The position numbers and the translations under genes were made by a program. Shown piece by piece: positions 34,530 through 45,057 of a DNA stretch of 64,000 nucleotides. This stretch comes from Harmonia axyridis (taxonomy: Eukaryota > Arthropoda > Insecta > Coleoptera > Coccinellidae): assembly GCF_914767665.1 (NCBI RefSeq), contig NC_059502.1:57642031-57706030 (forward strand). The letters run 5' to 3'. Position 1 is the stretch's first letter. Every line of letters starts with the position of its first letter. The notes under the pieces were generated by a model that was given only the letters and a program-made list of their open reading frames with translations, did no database searches and was not told where the DNA came from.

Positions 34530-35990
34530 CCCCCGACTTTTGCCTATACGCATAGGATTTCTCCTCGCCGTCGGCTTCTCACTCCTCGCTAAGAGGAACA
34601 TTCACTCAATCCCAGATATTTAAAATATCAGAAGGGTAGAGCTCGGTCGTGTCCGGTCCTTGTGGTCCCCCTGGTTCTCGTCGAACTTCTGGTCCTCTTA
34701 CACGCGATCCTTGGGCCTGTCCTTCGCTTCCTAGGAATTTTCTCACCGTCCTTGCAGTACCTAATGCCCGCCACTCACGAAGCGTTTCTTCCAGCGTTTG
34801 GTAGCTAGCGTCGAAGAGATTCCAGTCAGACAGCTCGGGACATGGCCGTACGACTGTAAATCAGAGTATGAACTTGACTGCCCGACTGGAATCTCTTCGA
34901 CGCTAGCTACCAAACGCTGGCAGAAACGCTTCGTGAGTGGCGGGCATTAAAGAACAGCTTTTTGCATTATATTACATATATACTCACTAAGTCCTAGTTG
35001 CTTGATATTTCTCTTGAGATTTTTGGGTACTATTCCTGTTGTTGAGATGATAATTGGTATAGTTCTCGTTGATATCATTCCCCACTGGCGCTTTATCTGA
35101 AATTCGAGGTCCCTATATTTTGAAATTTTTTCGAACTCTTTTTTACGCATGTTGTTGTTATTAGGTTTGCTACGTCGATGAGTATTGCTGCCTTTTGATG
35201 TTTATCAACTATCAGTGTTTCTGGCCTGTTGTGAGGGACTGTTTTATCAGTCAAAACTGTACGATCCCAGTACAGTATATAGCGTTCGTTTTTCAGAATG
35301 AATCAGTTTTAATTTGGTTGCCATTTCCTGGTTTAGTATCTTTCCTACTGCATCGTGTCTCTATTTATATTCATTTCCCGCAAACATTTGACATCCTCCC
35401 GTGATATGTTGGATTGTCTCATTCGTTGGACACCTACATCGTCATCGATCGTCAGTAATAGTTCGATCCTCTATGATATGCTTGCAGTAATTTCTTGTTG
35501 AGATTACTTGATCTTGGATGGCTAAAAGAAATCCTTCCGTTTCTGGATACATCGGACCTGATGTGAGCCAATAGTTCGACGCATCAATGTCGACATGATC
35601 CTGGTTCACCTCGTTGAAATGTCGTCCATATAGGGGCTTTTCTCTCCTTCTTTGCAATTTTTCTTGGATTGTCTGGTGGTTGTATGACAATTGCTCCTTG
35701 TGCAGTTGTGAAGGTGTTGATTCGTCTGCTTCACACAGTACTTTGTAGATCTATGACGTGCCTGATTTGTCTTTGAAGTATGTTCGTAGGCATTCAATTT
35801 GCACATGGGCAAGTTCCATGATGTCTAGCAGACCTCTGCATCCTTTATTCCTTCGGCAGTGTCGTCCTCTCAATGCTACTTTTTGGATGGTGCTGGTGGG
35901 CTTTTGTCATCAAGGTTCTCATTTTGCTTTGCTGATTTTCTATATCTGTTCAATATATCTGTATAAATATTATTATTATTATTAAAAAAA
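34530..35990 (-). pseudogene. R2-superclade LINE, C-terminus with restriction-like endonuclease, copy 2
   Basis: Minus-strand frames read, in order: HHGTCPCANXMPTNILQRQI-like sequence near 35800, then VDIDASNYWLTSGPMYPETE and FLLAIQDQVISTRNYCKHII. A zinc knuckle CRCPTNETIQHITGGC follows, then an R-P-E-T-L-I-V-D block and a D-V-A block. Next is MRKKEFEKISKYRDLEFQIK, and last a leucine-rich QLGLSEYICNIMQKAVL. The knuckle followed by D...D...E..K..KY is the arrangement of the C-terminal restriction-like endonuclease in R2/R4/Dong/NeSL LINEs. Frameshifts separate the blocks. A palindromic element has inserted at 34762-34949. A TAT/TAA microsatellite borders the upstream end (about 35965-35988). 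Confidence 0.7.
34762..34949. mobile_element. 188-bp near-perfect palindromic mini-element
   Basis: The element starts TAATGCCCGCCACTCACGAA and ends with its exact inverse. Its arms of about 66 bp pair almost perfectly; the differences are in TTCCAGCG against GGCAGAAACG. The centre carries CAGCTCGGGACATGGCCGTA and GAACTTGACTGCCC. Excision in silico rejoins the LINE reading LFF with STARTVRKFLG, which confirms insertion into the LINE. The target duplication is TA or TTA and cannot be told apart from the palindromic end. A dimeric copy lies at 9238-9575. Confidence 0.85.
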
Positions 35991-36333
35991 ATACATAGTG
36001 TTTCACGAATATTTAGAGTTATAAAAACTATTATTACTATTTATTGAATAGCAGGACAGATTGGCACTGCAGGTACAAGATATTTAGTCTAAATCGAAAA
36101 TGCCCTAAGCATATTCGTTTGAAAGATACAGGCTATTTTAGTATTTTGAACCCCTTTATGGATTTTCTTGAAAATTTCAGGAAATTACTTCAAGATAAAG
36201 TCCAATATTCACTTCCAATGACTTGTCGTCAACGCAGATCAGAGCTGAGAAAATTATAATTTTCATGTTATATATTGTGAAACACACATGTGACATAAAA
36301 ATTATTACTTTGAACACGGTGAAACACCGTGTA

Positions 36334-37290
36334 CAGGGTGTCCCAAATTGGATGCTCACTGAAAGCATTTCGAGAACTATAAGTCTTCGGGAAAGATATC
36401 CTCAAAGATCTTCGATCTCTTTTTTTGAAATAATAACATATCAGAAAACAGATCATCGATATCTTGAATCGTTCTCGAGTTACAAGGCGTTTTTTGAAAA
36501 ATAACTATTTTAAATATTTCGTATTATCTTGGTTTCTGTTAGAGATATTCAAAACATTCTAGAACGTTGTTTTCAGTAATTTTTAAAGTTTATGTGATAG
36601 TTATAACAGATTATAGAAATTGATTATTGTTTCAAAGATATAGGGGGGACTTGGTGTTTTTTTTAAATGGGACACGCTATATTTTTCAACGAAGTTTTTT
36701 AGCCGCAGATCTCGTTATCGGTTTTTCAAAAAAGTCATCCCTTCAAAAGATATTGAGATTTTCGAATTAATGTTTTCGATGGGACACCGAGTGAGACACT
36801 TTATCTTATCGATAAATATTTTTCATTTGTTTCGAGATTTAATTAATTTTTTGTCTATTCGATATTGTAATCAAGTCGTATTTCCATTCCATGTCCCATT
36901 TAAAAAACACCAATTGTACTCTATATCTCTAAAACGATATATAATTTCCAATTAATTGGGACACCCTATATATGATTCGATTACAATTATGGACACAAAA
37001 TGATTCGAATCTCGAAATAAGCGGAAAATATTGTCCCATAAAAAAATTAAGTCAAAAAAACCAATAGTTTTAGAATTTTTTGAACAGAAACCAACATATA
37101 GCGAAATATTTGAAACACTCATTTCTCAGAAACTCAAGAAAGTTTTCTGTTATCTTTTTATTTTGAAAAAATAAATCGAGATATTTTTTCTTCAAGTCTT
37201 ATAGTTCTCGAGATGCTTTCAGTGAGCATCGAAATTAAGTCTTATAGTTCTCGAGATGCTTCCAGTGAGCATCGAAATTGGGACACCCTG
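36334..37290. mobile_element. TA-flanked element with CAGGGTGTCCC ends
   Basis: The left end is CAGGGTGTCCCAAATTGGAT GCTCACTGAAAGCATTTCGA and the right end its inverse, each next to TA (36332-36333 and 37291-37292). The right arm contains an extra tandem copy of 43 bp (37194-37236 and 37237-37279, one mismatch). Inside, GGGACACGCTAT (about 36668) and GGGACACCCTATA (about 36958) look like internal repeat ends. No coding motif was recognised. Terminal sequence and TA target suggest a Tc1/mariner-related non-autonomous element. Confidence 0.8.
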
Positions 37291-37748
37291 TACATCAAAT
37301 TTTCAAAAGGCGTATTCATCCTCAAACTCTGCATTAAAAATCCTATTAAACCAGCCTATTGGCAATAGGTACTGTCACACTTGGTATAAATATTTTATTT
37401 ACCATTGAATGTCCGGTTTATTTCAATTCACAATAAACACCAACCTGTAAATCTCCGAACACTACTTTCATTCATCGAACATCTTTATAGATTTCCTTGA
37501 AAATTTCAATAAATTAAGGCAACAACCAATATTTACATCTGGTGACTTGTTGGTCTGGACTGAGAAAAAGATATTTTTTATGTTACATCTTATGAATCAT
37601 CCTTTATATCCATTTTTAAGAGGCGAAATCATCCTAGAAACTTCAATAAATATTCTATCAAACAAGCCTACGGTTAAAGTTAAAACTGCCACACTTCGTA
37701 TCACTGTTTTCTATGACATTGAATATCAGATATACTTTCATTTATATA

Positions 37749-38419
37749 CAGGGTGGCCATTTGAAAACGAAACAGACGAGATTACAGACGAAATAAAGTT
37801 TTTCGATAGAAATGCTCGGACAGGTCGATTTCTGTTTCGAGGGGGACAACTTAAGATGTAGGTTACGGACGCATAGCGCTTCAACCCTTGCTGCTACAAC
37901 CCCCACCCCCAATTTTTGAATAGGGAAGATGGGGTGAGTGATACCTCAATTTAAAGGTATTTTTATACTGATTTCAGCACAGTAATTGTTTTTTCATTTT
38001 ATGCATTAGTTCTCGAAATATTCATGCGTTAGTTAGTTAGGAAGGAAGCCACAGTCATGGTTGTTTTGAAGCTCAAAATGTCGATTTTTCACAAAACACT
38101 GCAAGTGCCATGAAAACACCACTTCATTTTCAAATACTTAGTTAAGAATATTTCGAGAACTAATGCATAAAATGAAAAAACAATTACTGTGCTGAAATCA
38201 GTATAAAAATACCTTTCAAATGAGGTATCACTCACCCCATCTTCCCTCTCAAAATTTGGGGGTGAGGGTTGTAGTAGCAAGGGTTGAAGCGCTATGCGTC
38301 CGTAACCTACATCTTAAGTTGTCCCCCTCGAAACAGAAATCGACCTGTCCGAGCATTTCTATCGAAAAACTTTATTTCGTCTGTAATCTCGTCTGTTTCG
38401 TTTTCAAATGGCCACCCTG
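37749..38419. mobile_element. 671-bp hairpin element with CAGGGTGGCCA ends
   Basis: The two arms of about 275 bp (about 37749-38023 and 38146-38419) are almost exact inverted copies. They run from CAGGGTGGCCATTTGAAAAC through GGTTACGGACGCATAGCGCT to TGCATTAGTTCTCGAAATAT. The few differences include AATTTTTGAATAGGG against CTCAAAATTTTGAGAGGG-like sequence. TA flanks both ends. The loop of about 120 bp has no coding content. Arm identity far above that of neighbouring elements suggests a young insertion or ongoing arm homogenisation. A transcript through it would fold into long double-stranded RNA. Confidence 0.9.
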
Positions 38420-39327
38420 TATAATGAATTATACATGATACACAAATTTTAGGCTTTCAAAATTATCAGAAATAATTCGAACACCAATGTTAGCAGCCAA
38501 AGATTTTATGGAAAAACAAATAGAATATAATATTCGAAAGAACGATTGAAGTTCATATTTAATTTATTCAAATTCATTTGATGCAATAAGAAACTTCATC
38601 TGAATACCCAAAGTCCAGAACATGTTGGATACTTTTGCGGTATCAATAAAAAACTTTTGATAGTTTTGTCATGCGAAATGTATCGGAGATTTTCAGGAAT
38701 TGCAGGTTCATGTTCATTGTAAATTCAAATTCACCCGATATTCGAAGGTACTAAAATCCTTATATTGGCTGGCACTCCTATTCATTTTCAGTGCATCTTC
38801 CGTAACATGAAATTTGTTATTTTGTCCCTACTTGTCCCTTACTTGGAACTATTCTGTTCTTTGATGACTTCGTTGATCTTTGTTTTTGTTGGAATTTGAA
38901 TGGTTTCACAATACGGTGGTTCTAAAATTTTTATCGTCTTCTCTGTAGTTAATTCTGGATCTCTTTCTCTTTTAACAGCCAGAGCTTCGGTTTTTTAAAG
39001 CTTTCAATATGCCAAAACACTTGTTCCGTGAATAGTTGAATTACAATTTTCTCCCGCCGAAAGCACTTTTGCATGTGACACGGCCTCGACACTACTGATT
39101 CCAGCTTAGCAAAATCTTGCGATGATCAATACTCTCGAACGCCTTACATTATTCATGCTGGAAATCATCACCTCCTCAAAATCAGTGATTCCCAAAGTGG
39201 TCGATATCGATCTCTCAGGTGTCGCCGGTTTCAGTGAAAATATTGTATCAGAATGGAGCTGGATGCAGTTCAAACTAATTCATATTTGAAACTTTCAAGA
39301 TATTTTATGATCAGTTTTAGTAATGTA
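38420..39327. other. no recognised gene
   Basis: AT-rich spacer. Minus-strand sequence around 38870-39250 has a few open stretches without a motif that I can name. Confidence 0.4.
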
Positions 39328-40240
39328 AAGGGTGTTTTTTAGAGCTATAGAACTTTAAATTGCAATAAAACAACGATTGACATCCGCAAGATAATCTTGT
39401 GGCATTACATTTCAAATATGATTTCTGGCATATGACCCCCACGGCTGGCTCGTATGTAGTCCAATCTGGACGTCCAATTTTCGATGACTTTTTCCAACAT
39501 TTGTGACCGTATATCGGCAATAACACGGCGAATGTTGTCTTCCAAATGGTCAAGAGTTTGTGGCTTATCCGCATAGACCAATGACTTTACATAGCCCCAC
39601 AGAAAGAAGTCAAGCGGTGTTAAATCACAAGATCTTGGAGGCCAATTCACAGGTCCAAAACGTGAAATTAGGCGGTCACCAAACGTGTCTTTCAATAAAT
39701 CGATTGTGGCACGTGCTGTGTGACATGTTGCGCCGTCTTGTTGGAACCACAGCTCCTGGACATCATGGTTGTTCAATTCAGGAATGAAAAAGTTAGTAAT
39801 CATGGCTCTATACCGATCACCATTGACTGTAAGGTTCTGGCCATCATCTTTTTTGAAGAAGTACGGACCAATGATTCCACCAGCCCATGAAGCCCACCAA
39901 ACAGTCAGTTTTTCTGGATGTAACGGTGTTTCGACATATACTTGAGGATTAGCTTCACTCCAAATGCGGCAGTTTTGTTTGTTGACGTAGCCATTCAACC
40001 AGAAGTGCGCTTCATCGCTAAACAAAATAAAATGGACGTAGTGCGGGATATGTATTCTGCACAGAACCATTATTTTCGAAATAAAATTGCACTATTTGCA
40101 AGCGTTGTTCATGCGTGAGTCTATTCGTGATGAATTGCCAAACCAAACTGAGAATAAATCACTTGACAGTTGTTAAATCGTTCGCCATCTTGAACAGTAA
40201 TGCCAACTTGAAGTTATATACCTCGAAAAAAAACACCCGT
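39328..40240 (-). mobile_element. rosa-like (DD41D) mariner, copy F (best preserved)
   Basis: TA-flanked ends are present (AAGGGTGTTTTTTAGAGC left; ACCTCGAAAAAAAACACCCG right). The minus-strand frame 39405-40070 has 221 codons without a stop and all three catalytic aspartates: FSDEAHFWLNG, WFQQDGATCHTARAT and TPLDFFLWGYVKS. The last two are separated by 41 residues, which defines DD41D. It ends RGGHMPEIIFEM. The N-terminal DNA-binding domain is lost by a deletion joining a SVQNTYPALRP block out of frame to ILFSDE. So the copy keeps the catalytic domain but cannot encode a full transposase. Confidence 0.92.
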
Positions 40241-40499
40241 TACAAGCCCTCACATGATGTTATAAAAGAATTCCTTCGGGTAATGATACCAATCAAAGAC
40301 GAAATTACGATATGGCTCACAACGTGGAGAGCATTTTGTGTTTTTTCTTACAAACCAACAGATTCTCCTTCCAGTTGGACTACTTTTCATGACAATGAAG
40401 CTTGTTTTTTGGATCAAAGTTAAAAATTTGAGTCATGATCTTTTTTTGCCACCTATTTGGAAACTGATACCTGAGGAGAATTGATTTTTGCGGCCATGG

Positions 40500-41130
40500 A
40501 ACTTTTTAACCGATAAAACTCATCCATTGACGATCCATCATGGGTTTATAGCCTACTTGAAACGATAACGATTTACTGCATGATTCATGGACAGCATTTG
40601 GTGGTCAACATTCTAATAGCTGGATTGCATCAGTTTTTGCAATGTGTGATAAATGCTGTCAACAAGATTATTATTATTATAACATTCGAAACAATTCCTT
40701 GAACTCTCGGTTATTTGCTTAGTTATGTGAGGAAAACGACTTAGTCTTCACACTTTTATACACGGAAGTCCGCTTTGTTTGGTACATTTAAGAAACTGAA
40801 TTCGCAGTTGCAGGGAACGATCTCACCCAGAACAAATTTAATAATATCAGTCTTCTTAGGTAAATTAATACTTTATACAATTCTGCTTATAAATATAGGT
40901 ACAAAAAAATACTCAGTTTCCTCATTTGTCAAAAGTAGTTGAAATACTTCAAGAGGATGTGATTTTGTCGTATATCAAGGATTTTACAACCTGGTTCAAT
41001 GATCTTTTAAATTTGGAAATATCACACATCTATAGAAAAAACCGAACCAGAGGATTTGATCACCATCAGCACAGATGAAGAGCTCAAGGAGAAATTCACG
41101 TTATTCAGCATTGTGGAATATAGCTGAAGA
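40500..41130 (+). pseudogene. hAT-like (SCAND3/ZBED5-type) transposase fragment
   Basis: Plus-strand blocks in several frames follow the order of this family. They are CMIHGQHLVV, LQCVINAVNKI, LNSRLFA, LCEENDLVFTLLYTEVRF, ALFGTFKKLNSQLQG-like sequence, VVEILQEDVILSYIKDFTTW, FNDLLNLEIS and EDLITISTDEELKEKFTLFS. A TTA microsatellite (about 40668-40680) and frameshifts break it. The C-terminal dimerisation motif is not seen. The copy is inactive. Confidence 0.7.
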
Positions 41131-42004
41131 ATACTTCTCTTATATATAGCTGAAGAATAATCTCTTTTCCATTGTCGTATTTAGTCGTAAAAGACTTCTG
41201 CGCGGTTACAATCATTTTGACGAAGCAATGAAATTGTTTGAAAATTAATTAACGTGAAGATATTAGCTAGATTAGTTTAGAATCACCAAATACATCCATC
41301 ATGTTTCATGTTTTCATCTTTTGAATTTGTCAAGTCTTTTTATATCGTTTTTTAATCATATACTTATTTGTGTATTTCACTATTCATATGTGGCATTCAT
41401 TAAACTTCATTACGGATTATATGTGAATTTATTTTATTATACATTGATGAAATGACATGTCGAATCTACAAGTAATTATAAGTGTATACCCAAAATAAAA
41501 CATATGCCGGTTGATTCATGTAACTTAGAATTTTGTTTTAACTCGAAAACTACGCATCGCAGAGAAAAAAATGTAGTAACAAAAAAAGAATATCTCTAAA
41601 AGGAGAAACTGGTGGTACTAAATTCCGTTCAACCCATCACCTCCTTTAAACAGTGTAAAATTTCACGCATATTTTTTATACATATTTTGTAACATATAAT
41701 TAGATTTTGCCATAAAAATCTCAAATTCATCCCCTTCTTCGCTATAGTGACAGCCTTGTATATTTTTCATTTATATCGGAAGCTGTTTCTGTGGAAGAGG
41801 TAGTCAGATGACAAATTTTCTGACTTAGGGGTATCTGATCATTTGTATTCAATATTTTGGGAATTCTGGTGACGCGTTATTGTATTCACTATTCACGGAC
41901 GGACATGATTGAATTTGATCACGGATTTCCCATCAGTTTATCGAACCTTATTTTTAAGCGCGTTTCCAGCTCGAAATTCGAGAAGATCGCGACAAAGTGA
42001 TATA
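41131..42004. other. no recognised gene
   Basis: AT-rich spacer with no supportable feature. The word ATAGTGACAGCCTTGTATAT near 41747 may be a decayed terminal repeat of the CAGGGTG type. Confidence 0.4.
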
Positions 42005-42831
42005 CAGGGTGTTTCAAATTAGACGTAAGATTTGAAGAACTTGTTAATATAACTCATTTGCTGTCGTTTGAGCCATATTTAGTTAAAATCGAAAATCAAC
42101 AGTTGACGAGATATTTGAGTTCTTGTTATTTTTGAATGATTTCTCCCCTTACTTCATTTTTCGTAAATTTTTTCTACGTTGACCAAATTTGATTATAATT
42201 TTGGATTATTTTCGTGGCCAGCGAGAAGTCTGGATCTAACACCGCTAGAATAGACGAAGGAGCGCGAATATTGAGGGTAAATTTTAGGCGGAAAGTAACA
42301 ACTGAAGAAATAAGAATGAGGACAGGTGTATGTATTACTTTCCTTTCTTTAATTCTTTCTCCTTCCTAATTGCAATCAGCTGAAACAAAATTAATGCCTG
42401 CATTTTAACGAGAACTTTTTTGGGAAATAAATAAGGAATTTGGCAATTTTTTGAAATAATTTGGTCATACATTTGAAATTCGATAGTTTGCAGGCACATT
42501 TATATTACAAAACTATTCTCTCCTTCATATATACTAAACTTTCAAATCATAGTAACTCTTATTCAATATCTAATACAGCATAGTTTTGCTTCTTTTTATA
42601 CATTTCATATTCTTTTCTGATGAAAATAATCCAAAATTAAAATCAAACTAGGCCAACGTTAAAAAATTGACGAAAAGTGAAGTAAAATGAGAAACTTTCT
42701 CAAAAAACACAAGAACTCAAATATCTCGGAAACTGTAGATTTTCGGTTATCAATAAATATGGCTCAATCGACAGCGAATCAGTGATATCAACACCTCTTT
42801 CAAGGTTCACGTCCCATTTGGAAACACCCTG
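42005..42831. mobile_element. TA-flanked element with CAGGGTGTTTC ends and a transposase relic
   Basis: The left end is CAGGGTGTTTCAAATTAGAC and the right end, reversed, CAGGGTGTTTCCAAATGGGA. TA lies at both sides. The imperfect repeats extend about 190 bp inward, with GAGATATTTGAGTTCTTGTT matching its counterpart. At about 42214-42255 the plus strand reads WPARSLDLTPLE then a stop. This is the third-catalytic-residue motif of mariner-like transposases (normally SPDLTPLD). That ties this class of element to mariner. Confidence 0.75.
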
Positions 42832-43527
42832 TATAATTTGGTCACGATCTCGGTTTTTTGTCAGAAGGTTATATGTTCGAAGAGGGGCCCTAAAAAATGT
42901 ATTTTGTTCCATATTTTTTCGAAGTAAACATGAAATCATTTCTTTCCGATCAATATAAAAAACATAACAGATATGGGTCATAGCAGGTTCCATGAAAAGA
43001 ATTATCTGCTATCGTTTTCAATAAAGTATGTGCAGGCAATTTCGTTTTCATAATGTAATAAAACTGCTAAGCACTCAAATATACAGCAAACATTTTGTAT
43101 GAGATTGCGACGTGAATTCATTATGGGGCTTCACATCAATGTATATCGAACGACTATAATAAAGTTTGACTTCACAGGAATGAAGAATATTGCTGCTCCA
43201 AGGAGAATTCGATTCAGATTAGTAATTAATTGGTTTTATGGGGTAATAACGTAGGATCTACAGAATTTCTTTCATTTGATCTTAAGTCAATAGACTGAAA
43301 CTCCATCATAGTAATTGAGTCTGTGAAATAAAATAGATTATAATGTTACAATATTGAATAACATTTTACGATCAGTAGATAATACGAGAGAATGTGTTCT
43401 TCGAAGGTTAAAAAAATATCAAAAATACATCGGAAATACATATTTAATCAAGCATTCCTTGTGAATGAAGTTTTGAAGTATCTATTACTTTTGTGGTATG
43501 TATTGTACCTAATACAGCAAAGAACTA
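42832..43527. other. no recognised gene
   Basis: AT-rich spacer between two TIR elements. Nothing supportable. Confidence 0.4.
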
Positions 43528-45055
43528 ACTGCGCAAAAAAATTAACGCACATTCTGAAAATCTCAATTTTAATGAAAGTTAAATCTACATTGACTTTATA
43601 ACTTATTTTTTATGTTCTCTCGGGAAGGTTTTGAACGAAACAAGACACATTAAATGGAAGAAAAACTCAGGATTTCACCGAATCTTATGTGAAAGAAGAG
43701 AAATATACAATTTTCAAAATACTGGAATACTGATAAGTGATTTATACTTGGTATTTCCACCCCTTGTGTTAATTACAGCTCGGCAACGACGGTTCATACT
43801 CAAAATGAGTGATCTTAAAATGTTCTGACCTAATCCTTCCCAGATTTCTCTGAGTTGGATTCCTAAGTCATTAAGAGTAGCTGGATGATTTTCTGAACTT
43901 CTCAGCCTTCTATTGAGGCTGAACTACTGAACCTGCTCAATCGGATTGAGATTTGGACTTCTTGCTGGCCATTCCATTCGAGAGACTTCAACCTCTTCAA
44001 GGTACTCCTGAACGATGCGCTCACGATGGGATCTGGCATTATCGCCCATAAAAATGAAATTTTCACCAATGTATGAGGCAAATGGCACTACATGCTTTTC
44101 AAGAATGTTCCTTATATACCTATCAGCATTCAAAGCTCCATTATCAACGACCACTAGGTCTGTTCGAGCAGTCAAAGATATTCCGCCCCATACCATAATC
44201 GATCCTCCCCCGAAACCAGTAGTATTCAAGAAATTGCACTGAGCATATCTTTCATGTGGACGTCTGTATACAAGGGAACGTCGATCACAATAGTAGAGGC
44301 AGAATCTAGACTCATCTCTGAAGAGAACTCTTTCCCAATCAGCCTCTTCCCAATGTATATGTTCTCTCGCAAAATCCAAACGCGCCCTTCGATGGGCTGG
44401 GGTAAGAGCTGGGCCTCTTGCCGCGACACGAGGCCTTAAATCATATTCTCTGAGGCGATTTCTTATTGTCTGAGTGCTAATTTGCACCCTATGAGTTTGC
44501 TCAAGCTGATTTTGAAGGAGGCAAGCAGTTGCAAACCGTTGTCTCAACGAAGAAACTCTCAAGTTACGTTCTTGAATGGCAGTTGTTATCCGTGGTCTAT
44601 CCTGTCCTGGTTTTCGGTCATTCATACCTGACTCCCTGAATCGCTGCAACATTCTGGACATAGTTGTATGGGAAACTCCAAACCTTTCTGCAATTCTTGT
44701 GTATGTCCACCCTTCTTCTCGCAAAACTACCGCTTGGGCACATTCCTCTTGGGTCAAATTGCGTGTTTCGCGTTGCATAGCTATCGAGTGTAGAAAATCA
44801 AACGAAATAAAAACTATTGATCACTAGAATTGATCGAGAACAACTGATTTCAGAATGGAGCCAATACATTCAAAATCTGATAATCTCATCTTTTTTTATT
44901 CCTGCTGGGAAAAAACATCTGTATTGAAGAAAAACGTTGGAAGTGGATAACATATGCATGCATAATTCTGATAAAAATAATTATCATTGCCAACACCTTC
45001 AGTTGTAGAATAAATTTGAGATTTCCATAATGTGCGTTAATTCTTTTGCGCAGTG
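43528..45055 (-). mobile_element. Tc1-type (DD34E) element with both terminal repeats
   Basis: The ends are ACTGCGCAAAAAAATTAACG and, reversed from the right, CACTGCGCAAAAGAATTAAC, followed in both by GCACATT. TA flanks are at 43526-43527 and 45056-45057. Length is 1528 bp, close to a full Tc1 element. One long transposase frame lies between on the minus strand. Confidence 0.9.
43713..44778 (-). pseudogene. Tc1 transposase, nearly intact, one internal stop
   Basis: The start is MQRETRNLTQEECAQAVVLR. The first HTH is IAERFGVSHTTMSRMLQRFR. A GRPR-like linker PGQDRPRITTAIQERNLR leads to the second HTH region (QISTQTIRNRLREYDLRPRV). Catalytic residues are the D in VLFRDESRFCLYYCDRRS, the D in FIFMGDNARSHRERI, and the E in SPNLNPIEQV, 34 residues after the second D (DD34E). 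The frame stops with a TAG at about 43925, where relatives have H-V-W-D. It resumes in the same frame with FSLNRRLRSSENHPATLNDL, INTRGGNTKY, and a TGA at 43713. One base could restore the frame, so this is a recent inactivation or a sequencing difference. Confidence 0.85.
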
Positions 45056-45057
45056 TA

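Noticed and set aside
39405..40070. 221-codon frame as an active transposase gene
   Set aside because: The catalytic residues are intact but the DNA-binding domain is deleted and the start is out of frame, so it is a non-autonomous copy.
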